A stretch of 64,000 nt of DNA, taken from positions 11,222,001-11,286,000 of the forward strand of contig OY759214.1 in NCBI GenBank assembly GCA_963662175.1, given 5' to 3'. Made by a program: the position numbers and the translations under genes. Under the pieces are notes generated by a model. That model saw nothing but the letters and a program-made list of their open reading frames with translations. It searched no databases and was not told the origin of the DNA. This document shows, piece by piece, positions 12,401 to 24,400 of the stretch (position 1 is the stretch's first letter; the number at the start of each line of letters is the position of its first letter). The DNA is from Aradus depressus. Lineage: Eukaryota > Arthropoda > Insecta > Hemiptera > Aradidae.

Positions 12401-15400
12401 TAATTTGAAAAAATGGATTTCGTTCCCTCTTCTGACCTGTTATAAATGAAAACATTTTACTCAAAATTGTATATGACCTACCTACGCCTTTTGTTAACTT
12501 TCTGCCACTCCAAATAATAAGAAGGGAGTTTGGGTAAGTTCCGAATGTATTTGTTTTTTAATTAATTATACATTTTTTTTCTTTCAAGAATTTGAAAAGC
12601 ACAAAAATCGGTGATTTCTTACAAAATAATATTTGTTTGTAGCGAACAAGTAATAATTTTTTCATGCACTTGCTCAAATTTTTTTTATTTTTTTTTTTAT
12701 TAACCAATTCCGTTAGGTTTCCACTATGGCCAATATAATCTAAGACATACCAATATGATTTTTTTTTTAAGTTTTAGAAGTAGCTTCTTTACTTAAGTGA
12801 TGTTCTATTCATGTGTTCAGTATTTATTATATCGCTGGAAATTGTTCATATATTATTTATATTTGTGTCCGTAGATATGTAAATATTGTGGGTTTCCTTT
12901 GCGTGACTCTAACTTATGTCAACAGTGCCGAAGGCCCTATAATGAACCAATTGATGTGTCCGAGGACGGAAGTTCAAGTCCAGAGGTACCTATTTAATAA
13001 AACTTTCTTTTTTTCTTTTTAAAAATTAAAAAAAAATTAGTTTTTTTCTAAGTTACGAGTTACTCATGCAAAGTGTTGTTCCGTAGGTGGCAGCCATAAT
13101 TAACTATTAAACAATACAATTATCTGAATCGTTTAGTCATTTTGAGAAATAAGGGAACAACAATTTATTTATTTGGTGCTTGAGATTCAAAAAACCTCGT
13201 CGAATTTTGTAAAATTCTTGATGTCTGTAATCTCTTCTCCCTCCTCTCCTCTCTCATGTAGTTTGTTTTTTTCTTTTATTGTAGGCAGTCTTTAGTTTAC
13301 CATCTATTTTTTTAATTTGCTTTTCTATTATTCTCTTTAATTATAAATTTACAATTAATCTTTAACAATTTAGTAATATTGTTTTAATGTTCATTGATTT
13401 TTGGGATCTGCTTGAACTATTTTTTTTTAGTGATTTTCATTAGATATTAGCAAGTAGCCAAGCAATGTTTGTGATGAGTGCATGTTGTACAGCTTGCTAG
13501 ATGTCATATTGTGTAAGAGATAATTTTCTGTGAATTTGTGCTACGACAATCGATTTTTAAGTAACAATACTTTGCGTCACAGACGGCGAGCAAATCCGCT
13601 AAGAAATCTATAGAGATCATAGAACCTTCGAAAAGGAATATTTCTTTCATTACTTCCCCAACTATACAAAGTATAGGGGAAGTTATGTAACCGGTCAACA
13701 ATTCGATTCTGAGTTTTCAACGGAATTTCATGTTTTCCGACTTCTAGATTCCAAATATGAAAAAAAAAAAAAAAAAAATGCTGTGTGTCTGTGAAGACGA
13801 TAACTGCCAAAAGAATGAACATATCAACACGAAATTTTATTTGTGTGACCAAAACTCTATAACGACAACACCTATCAATTTGGGCCAAAGGGAAGGGAGG
13901 CATTAGGGAGAGGATTCAAAAACCTTTATAACTGCTGTTGTAACGAATGTAAGGATCAAAGTGAATTCAAGACCACCTATTGTTTTTCAAGGAGAGCCTT
14001 AACATAAAACCTCTAATAACTGCACATAGAATAAATGTATCGTTAAAAAATTTTATATGTGTAACGAAAACCCCATAAGGACAACAACTATAGATTTCCA
14101 GTCAAAAAGGATTCCAGGAAAGGGGGGGGGGGGGGGGGGGGGGGCTTAACATAAAAACTCTAATAACTGCACATAGAATAAATGTATCGTTAAAAAATTT
14201 TATATGTGTAACGAAAACCCCATAAGGACAACAACTATAGATTTCCAGTCAAAAAGGATTCCAGGAAAGGGGGGGGGGGGGGGGGGGGGCTTAACATAAA
14301 AACTCTAATAACTGCACATAGAATAAATGTATCGTTAAAAAATTTTATATGTGTAACGAAAACCCCATAAGGACAACAACTATAGATTTCCAGTCAAAAA
14401 GGATTCCAGGAAAGGGGGGGGGGGGGGGGGGGGGGGGCTTAACATAAAAACTCTAATAACTGCACATAGAATAAATGTATCGTTAAAAAATTTTATATGT
14501 GTAACGAAAACCCCATAAGGACAACAACTATAGATTTCCAGTCAAAAAGGATTCCAGGAAAGGGGGGGGGGGGGGGGGGGGGGGCTTAACATAAAAACTC
14601 TAATAACTGCACATAGAATAAATGTATCGTTAAAAAATTTTATATGTGTAACGAAAACCCCATAAGGACAACAACTATAGATTTTCAGTCAAAAAGGATT
14701 CCAGGAAAGGGGGGGGGGGGGGGGGGGGGCTTAACATAAAAACTCTAATAACTGCCGATAGAACGAATATGTCGACAAGAAATTTTAATATGTTTGAGCA
14801 GAACCCCGTAAGAGCAATACCTATTGATTTTCAGCCTAATCGGTCAAAAAGGGAAAGGGAGGATTACGGTAGACGCTTAACTCAACGGTCGCTATATTCT
14901 AATGAATATAGCGACGCAAAATTTCATTTGTGAATTCAAAATCACATAAGGTCAACACTTTTTAATTTTCAGCGGAATTTTATTAGAAGGGAAAAAAGGG
15001 GGTCGAGAGGGGGATTAGGGTAGAGGCTTAACTCAAAAACTCATATAACTGTCGTTCTAATGATTATAATTATAGAAAATTTCATAAGTGAACTCAAAAC
15101 CCAATGAGGACATACCCTGTCAAATTTCAGTGATTTCCATCTTCAATCAGTCTTCGTAGACCAACCCCGCAGAACAATGAGTGCTCGGGTTCCTAACAAG
15201 ACACTCAGTATGAAAACATCTCTAATATGGGTCTTGTTCCGGATCCTTTAAGCAGAAGATATGAAGATGTGGAGGAAACCAAGCTACACATTCTGATCGA
15301 ATGGGAAGATTATTTACATCTTCGATGAGGCGTTCCTCAAACCTCATGGGTTCGAAATAGGTTAGGTTAGGTTTTATGACTCATGCCCGGGCTTTAACTA

Positions 15401-18400
15401 CGAGGTCATATCGTCTACTACCAGAGCGCTCTTTCGTCACTCTGATGGACATGAGCCCGACTCTACTGTGGGAGTCCTAAATTTTGCATACCCTAAATTT
15501 TTATTCATCTAGGGTAGGGGTCTTTAACGAGTACCTGACATCGTACAGGCTCGGGACCATCGCTTAACGTCCCATCCGAAGGACGGCGTGCTTAAGTTTA
15601 TTTTACCTCCCAGATAAAATAAACTAAGGGCCTCGGTCGGGCTACGAACCCACGACCTTGAGCTCAGAAGTCAAGCACGCATACCACTGAGCTACCGGCG
15701 CCCTCCACCAGTTCGAAATGATCCTGCGCTTCTTTGAGGAGGCAGGAGAGTAGGTAGTTGAATACTAGCGAGGGGCTGTTGTATGGGCCTTTTTAGACTT
15801 TAGATAACATGGGTATAAAACCCACTCCTGCAGTCAATCAATCACCTCTCAAGAACTCCATCGACAGTTTTCTTTCCTCAGCTACATCTTTTATCTGTTC
15901 TTCATAGTCATCTTTTTTTCTTGTTTCTATTAGTCTTTTCTTCTCCATGTAGCCATCCATACTGCCCCTTGGGCTCCAACCCTACTGCTTTTCGTTGCAT
16001 ACCGGAAATGAAACGTTCCTTCTGAATGTAGAAGGAAATCGAGGTTCTGTCGTGTAAAAGAAAATGCAAAATTTGGCCAACGTTTCGAAAACTATTTTCT
16101 TCTTCAGGGCGTACAGAATATAAACAAACAAATTAGACGTTATGGACAATGATATAAACAGATACTTTATAATAATTTGAAAAAGAGATGGAAACAATTT
16201 TTTAACATAAATGAAAGAGAGAAAAATAATAATAAATAAATACAACTTTTGCAAGTAGTAATAAACTATATAAAACAATTTATATATATATGTATCTCCA
16301 AATAACTAAAAAATAAAAATTACCTTATAATGACTTGAGTGGATGTGTGTGGTGAAGGTGTTGTGAGTTTGTGTCCAGTATAGTGCTATGGTGTCGTGTA
16401 TGGAACGGTCGAGGGTTACCTACGTGACCCTCGGTGGAGGGGATGTTGCGTGGAATGTAATCCAACACAAGTCGAAAAAAAAAATTAAATTATAACAAAA
16501 CAACCAACCAATAAAAAAAAAAATATATATATAAATATATATATGTTTTTTTTTCCCATTAAATAAACAGATTAATAATCATAATAACATCTTAGTATAA
16601 AATTTGTTCCTTCTGATCTCTTTGTAATCCAGTTTTTTTTTTTTCGACTCTACAACAATACTGTTGGTACATTCAACAATATACAATATACATTGGTATA
16701 TCATTACAAAAACCTGGGCTCCTAGATATTACGGTATCCCAGGTCATACATATATGAACATTGAAAAAATAGTGCCTTGCTTTCCTCATTAAAGTGGTCA
16801 TGAGTCCTTATTTTTGACGTTATAGCCCCGGACTATTAGATAGGCTAATATATATATATATTATTTTTCTGCTAAAACAACATACGAATGTAGATAACGC
16901 GAACGGAAGAGTTACAAATATCAAGTAGGGGTATACAGACTAGTTTTCCGGACTAGTTTGTGTTATCAGTCGATTTTTTAAAAAAATGTTTGTAAAGAAT
17001 TGCTCACACCTACAAATATGTTTCTGGAAACAGTTTGCAAACAGGTTGACTTTCTTTTTGTGAACAATTTGCATACTGTTTCCAAGCAGTTTTCAAATTG
17101 TTTGAAAACATTGGAAACATATTTCTAGGGTGTTTATGTCCAGACCTGGCAGTTGAAAGACATTTTGACAGTTGAGCTAGAGATGAATGAATACCCCGGA
17201 GGACCTGGTGACAGCTTGTGGTTCGCATGTCGTGATGGGCTATCTGTTGCTTCCACCTAGAAAAAGACGTTGGAAAAAGACAAGTTTGCAGTGCTGAGTT
17301 CTGAAATTTCACCCAGATAAGTCTCAAGGACGTTGAGATTTTATTGAAAATGGTAGGGCAGAAGATATTAAGAATGAAGACAAGATATAGAATTTTGAAA
17401 GAATAAAGTTGAAAAAGAACCACTACCTCAGTGCCGTGGTTGAGATGCAAGAACCTGAACCCCTCAGATTGGTGGGAGAAGCACTTCTGTTGTACTCCCT
17501 GTTGAACTGGATATTGAGCCCCTTCACCTTGAATCAATCTCTTTTTCCAGAGAAAATATGTCGTGAGAATTTATTCAATGCTACTTTATCCGAAACTTCC
17601 GAAGTACAAAGGAACATTGACAGGTTGTCAGGGGCTCGGGAATATTTCTCAGAATATGTTTCCCAATTAGTTTTTTGTCATCCATTTTCAACCAAAATAC
17701 CAGAATTTGTTTGTAAACTGTGTTGAAACAATTTGCAATTTTGAAACATCCTCAAAAACTGTTTTCAACTGTTTTCTGAAAATGTTTTTAGTGTGGACTA
17801 GACTTGATATGTTCAGTATTGCGTGTAAGAGTGTATCTTTTACGTTATAGTGCAGGTTTACAGTGTAACATTTAGTGACATACGTGTGTCAGACAAATAA
17901 AATAGGCTTCTATCAATTCTGTTTTCTTCATTTCTAAAACTTTGTAGAAAATTATTTTTTATTTTTTGTTAATTTCTGATACTTCGCTTATTTTTATGAC
18001 CCATTTTTTGTCCTTCCATGAACCCCTCGTATCTGTTGTATTTCTGTACTAAGTCGAGTACGACCGAAGGTGATTTTTTTTAGCCGAAGCTAAAGAAATT
18101 TCACTATTCTAAAAAGTGAGGATTTTTACTCAGATATCATAATATAAAAAGAAATGTAAATAAAATGAAGCTTGCCTCGTTCATGTTTTTACTTGAAACC
18201 ACACTGTTTATAGTACGCAATGTGGCTAATAAATTAAAATGAAGCTTGCCTCGTTCATGTTTTTACTTGAAACCACACTGTTTATAGCACGCAATGTGGC
18301 TAATAAATTAAAATGAAGCTTGCCTCGTTCATGTTTTTACTTGAAACCACACTGTTTATAGTACGCAATGTGGCTAATAAATTAAAATGAAGCTTGCCTC

Positions 18401-21400
18401 GTTCATGTTTTTACTTGAAACCACACTGTTTATAGTACGCAATGTGGCTAATAAATTTAAATGAAGCTTGCCTCGTTCATGTTTTTACTTGAAACCACAC
18501 TGTTTATAGTACGCAATGTGGCTAATAAATTAAAATTAAGCTTGCCTCGTTCATGTTTTTACTTGAAACCACACTGTTTATAGCACGCAATGTGGCTAAT
18601 AAATTAAAATGAAGCTTGCCTCGTTCATGTTTTTACTTGAAACCACACTGTTTATAGCACGCAATGTGGCTAATAAATTGAAATGAAGCTTGCCTCGTTC
18701 ATGTTTTTACTTGAAACCACACTGTTTATAGCACGCAATGTGGCTAATAAATTAAAATGAAGCTTGCCTCGTTCATGTTTTTACTTGAAACCACACTGTT
18801 TATAGCACGCAATGTCCCTAAATTCGCACAGATATAGAACTGCATTGAATAAACATTTATTTTATTTATGCAATGTATTTTGCACTCCTCACTTACCATA
18901 TACTTGCACTTAGAAAGACTAACGAGTCATGCTTTTAAGGGGTTCCCTCGAGTTCATCCTTTCCCCAGCAACGATAACTTATAAATAATTTCCAAGACTA
19001 GATGAAAAATGATTATGTTGCATTGAAGTATATACATTTCTTAAAAAAACAAAACAAAAAAAAAAAACATTGAAACTAGCTTGTTGATTCCTGCTGTTTT
19101 TTTTTTGCTTTTTGTAAGAAAATAGCTGATGTTTTATTTTATTTTTATTTTTGTGACTGCATGTTCTTTGTGGACTAGCAATCCGAATATTTTTAATATT
19201 CAGGGTACATATAACTTTTATGAATTTTTTTTAAGGTAGATTTTTTTTTCTTTTATGCACAAAAAGTTCGTTTTTATAGCCGATCGCTTTAAAAAAATAA
19301 ATAACGAAAAAAAAAAATGAATTGTCTCACTAACTTGTCTTAATAAAACAAAAATGAGTGAATTAATTTACACACCTACGGAACTTATCCATGCGCCTTT
19401 TCTTTGTAAAATGCTTTTAAATATTTATTGTAACATTATAGTGATATTTCATTTTGTATTTAATCTGAGTGTTATTTTCAGCGGATACCAAGTAGTCCTT
19501 CTTCAGATGTGATAGCAATTTCCCCGCCCGTCTCCACAAAGAAAAGAAGCCACAAAAAAAAGAAAGAGCACAATATAGAAAAGACTCCACCAGGTGCGAA
19601 CATATTTCATTATATTCCGAGTTCTGATTTAATTGCTGTTGCATTTTTTTTTTTTTAAGTCGGATAGTTGAAGTAATTGTCAGCTTTTTAATCTAATTGC
19701 CATCTATAGTAGCGACGGTAACTTGGCCCTTCGGGGGTGTGTGGCCAGTTCGCTTGGAGGTAGGAAACGGAAGAGGATAGGTAATAGGAACCCATGAAAA
19801 TGACGCTGTCGCCATGTGAACTTCTCCCTATTGCCATTTTTGGAGGAGAGGGTTGTGGAGTTGCCTTGGAGTTTGGCAATGCCGCCACCCACTCCTTGAA
19901 CTGGCCACACCTCCCTGAAGGGCCAAGATATACCGGCGCTACTATAGGTGTTTTACTTGTAAGTAATATTTCATCGTTTACTACAAAAAGAAAAGATGCT
20001 AAGTTCAAATTTTAATTTATCAGCTATAAGAAGGAAGTATATTGTTCTGAAATTCATTGTTGAATTTTCTTCGGATTTCATATTTTCCTAATCGAAAAAA
20101 TTTCATTCCAAAAATGAAAAAAAAAAAAAAATGTTTGTGTATATTTGTGGACGCGATAACTCCCGATGGAATGAATCTATGCGACATTTTATATCCAGTA
20201 CGCCATAAGAACGGCACCTATTAAATGTCAGCCAAATCTGACCAAGGGAAGGGAGGATTTTGAGGAGGATGGGGGCTTAACATAAGTGTCTATGTAATGA
20301 CTCATCGGCACAAAATTTTATTTTAATTATTTAATCGGTCGAAAGAAAGGGGAGAGGGGGGGGGGGGGGGGGTTCAGAGGAGAAGGACTTAACTCAAAAT
20401 CTCTTATAACCGGCGATGTATCGAAACGAATTTAGTATGAAAATTGAGAAGTGCCTGAGTAAGACACCTGTTGATTTTCAACTAAATCTTTGGATTTGTT
20501 CCAGAGGGAGAGCGAAAACTTAGTTGATTAATTTGTAATGTGAAGGTCCTTTGTCTCCCTCTCCATTAATTAATCTTATGATACTGGCGTATAGTTATGT
20601 ATATTTAAAAACGAACTATTAAATATTTTATAAGTTTGTATAAGTATTATAGAAAGATGAGTCATGGCAGCTGAATGAAGTGGTAGGAGACAGCGTTGCC
20701 AAGTTTGCACCCTCTTTCTGCCATGTGACTACCAGGGAAGATTCTAGCTGCCATTTATTCAGCAGCTCTACACCAGGATGTATGTTTTTATTATTATTTT
20801 TGTAGCTCTCAGCGCACACGACACTATCGATCTTACAATTGACCTGGAGGACGAAGATCAGGAGAAAGAAATTATCGTGGAAGTGAAAGAGGAGAAGAAA
20901 CCGAGCGTGTTCGACAAAGAGCCTATTATAGAGCCGGACAGTGACGACGGCGCCTCTGACTCAGAAATTGGCAAAATGAGAGGTAAATTTCAGTTGGTTT
21001 TATTGGAAAGGAAAGTTCATTGTTTTATTGGAAAGTTAAGTTCATTGCTCTCTCAGATTCGATTCATTGTCTTGCATGCGCACATTTCTTTCCTTCCTCT
21101 ATGGTGCCAGTGGAGAGTGGTCTATGACCTCTGCTATTCCGTTATATTAAAAAAATAAATAAAAACCCGAGAACGAAAAAAAATGCAGTAAAAAATAAAA
21201 GAATCTATAATAGCTTGTGGTGCCTAAAGGTAACAAAACACCAAATTGGAGAGAAGGGAGGACTAGGACTGTTGGAACTATTCAATGCAGCTCCGGTTTT
21301 TTATGCTGTCTACACTATAAGGTCGCCCATCCACGGGTTTTGCACATTTTTTTTATACTTCTTGAAAAAATCTAAGGTAAGCTTGTGTTACAGTGAATTG

Positions 21401-24400
21401 TTTCAACGTTCCTTCTTCAAAATTTGGTGTTTTGTTAACTTTCTCTATTACAGACTTTTTCACCTTACACTGCTTTTTGGGTTATAATTAACTTTTTTTT
21501 TTTTCTTGTGTTTTTGTTAGTTTTTAATTAATTTATTGTATTTTAACAATTTTAAAAACAAACCTATACAAAACTTGTATTTATGGAATCGACAGTATTG
21601 CGGCCAGCGTCCTCTTTTTTTTTTTTTTTTTTCGGGAATGTTTAAATAGCTTGAAGACAAATTCAAAGATCATTTATATTCAATCGTTTTGTATGTATAA
21701 CGAACTAGTTCGAGATTGATCCGTACATTGTTTTAAATGCTTTTGTAAAACTTAGTATGAAAATATTGAAGAAATAGTAGCTGCTTTGGGACTAATGTAG
21801 AACTCTAGTGGCGGAGTTACGAACTAAATAGACATAACTATTACTTTGTTTTGCTATCTAGTCAATATTTCTGGAACTCTTGTTCACCTATGGAATCCTT
21901 CAGTGTTGCTTCACAGTCCTCTATACGTATATTTTTTTTTTTGTCACCGAAATCTTGCAATAATTTTAAGAGGGTGGATAATTAAAAAAAAAAAAAAAAT
22001 AGTCTATGGTGATGGATGCTACAGCCCTTCGAGTTTATGAAAATTATGTTTTTAGGTGGAGGAATAGAAGTGGAGGCGCTTCTCGATGCACCTGATTTAG
22101 AAAATATTCGTTTAGATTGTCGTACCGTCCGTTTTGGGTCATATAAAGTGGTCCCCGAAGATAAAATTCTTTTGACTGAACATGGATTAAAGCTTAAAGT
22201 ACCATCATTATTAAAAAACAGTAAGTTTTATTTTCTTCATCTAAAATTTTTTTTTCTTTTCTATAAAATATGAAGAAAATGAAAATGTATTTTTTGTTTT
22301 TCTTTTTTTGTTTCAGACACATCAATTATTAAAATATTAACACAAGATATTGTTAAAGTTTTAATTCATTTTGGTCAAAGTCCTGTTATATTTTTGTACG
22401 TTACTTATGCGGTGAGCAGGAAAATTCGTGAATTACTTCACATGAATAGTAAAAACAAAAATATCTATTATGATCCGTCGAGTTCAGGTAATCATTTTCA
22501 ATTTTCTAATAATGTAAATGTCTTAACTTATTTTGTCTATTTTTTTAAAAACAACTTTGCGTTTCTAAGTGAAGTAAGTTCTTCCTTTTCTCACATACCG
22601 ATGTGAATATCATGTTCTTGCAGTCATCTCGAGGACTGGGGAATCCATCCATAAATAGGAAACTAATGTTAAAAAATTGTATAAGTAATGTTATTATAAG
22701 TTGAAAGTGTATGGATTTCCTTTAAAATCATGAAGGAAATCCATTAATACTGTGTGTGTTATGTTATTGAAATATATATAAGTAAAGTTGTAAGTTGAAA
22801 ATGTATGGATATAAATATATATTATGCATTATACGTACACATACGAGTTGTGTTCAAAAAATAACGGGAATTTTCGGTTTTTGAAAAGAATTTTATTTAT
22901 TCCTCTCTATCAATGTTATCCCCTTCAAAATAGTCCCCATTAGATAGTATAAACTTATGCCAGCGCTTCTTCCAATCCCCGAAACACTTCTGGAACTCGA
23001 TCTTTGGGATAGCATTTAGCTTTCTCAGCGATGCGCTTTTAATCACATCTATGCTTGTGAAACGACGGCCCTATAAGGTTCTCTTTATTGTTGGTAACAG
23101 AAAAAAGTAACATGGAGCCATGTCTGGCGAATATGGAGGCTGGGACATCATTACAGTGTTGTTTTTGGCCAAAAAGTCACGAACAAGCAATGAAGTGTGA
23201 ACAGGTACATTATCGTGGTGCGAAAGCCATGAATTATTTCGCCACAAATCCGAGCGTTTTTCGGATTGCTTCCCACTAACGGCGTTGCACTTGTAGGTAG
23301 TACTCCTTATTGATTTTGTGGCAAGAACTCAATGGTCGAATATGCCGTTTAAATCGAAAAACACAGTGAGCATGACCTTCACATTCGACCTCACTTAAGA
23401 AACTGCCCTTCTTCGTTTTCTTTTATTATTTGCTAATAAAAGTAATGTACATGTAGATAAATAAAGAAAACATTCTTCATCAGACATTTCTATTAAAAAT
23501 CAAATTTAAAATAACTTAAGAAAAATGAAATGTGGAACTGACAATTTTGACTTGTTGAAGAAGTGTAAACGCAGCAGGGTTTGTCAACATGTTTCATGAC
23601 TTGTATGCGCATACATGTTGGTGTATGCGCATACAAGTATCTCACACTTGTTCTCATACATGTTTCTCAGTGTAAACGTACCTTAAGGGTGACACCTATT
23701 GATTTTCAGTCAAAGGGACGGGGGGGATTAGAGGGGAGGCTTAACTGAAAAATCCCAATAACTTCCGATGTAATGAATGTCTTGATTTTAACTTAAATTC
23801 AAAATCCAATAAGGATGTCACCTATCAATTTTCCGTGAAATCGGTTAAAGGGAAGGGAGACCAGAAAAGAGGAGCTCGACTCAATAACTACCGATGTAAT
23901 GAATATTCCGACATAAAATTTAGTTTGAGGATTCAGTAGCCACTATTAAATCAAATATAGAGTTTTAGCCCAAACGATCGATTGGCTTTGGAGGGAGAGC
24001 AACAACTTGATGAATTAATACGTGCTAAAGAAGTACATCGCCGGTGAATCAACAACGCCTTTTTTTTTTGTTATTTAGTTTCTTTATGGGACATTCAAAA
24101 AGTTGGGATTAAAGTATTGGATATTACTATCTTGAATTTTCAGATGAGCTCCATAAACGAATCACACTTTTACCTGAGAGAATTAGCGAGGAAGAAAGGC
24201 TGTTTATAAAGTCAATATTAGAGACGCGGAGTTTGATGGAAGAACTGACGTGGAGCGAAGCTAATGAAATCCTGGTTCGGGCCGCTCCTAAAGATGTACG
24301 TACTTATTATATGTGATTGTTAGTTGTATAATACATGTCCTCTAAAAATAGCAGTTCCAACAACAGTATAGTAGCAACAACAAGGAATTTTGACTTCTGA

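Noticed and set aside
15359..15376. Interstitial telomere
   Set aside because: Only about three TTAGG-type units, and they are the tail of a SINE with its own target duplication.
18165..18815. Coding tandem repeat
   Set aside because: 74 bp is not a multiple of 3 and all frames contain stops.
19704..20008. Possible 106-codon gene on the minus strand
   Set aside because: The frame spans the inverted ends of a MITE, and similar frames occur on both strands for that reason.
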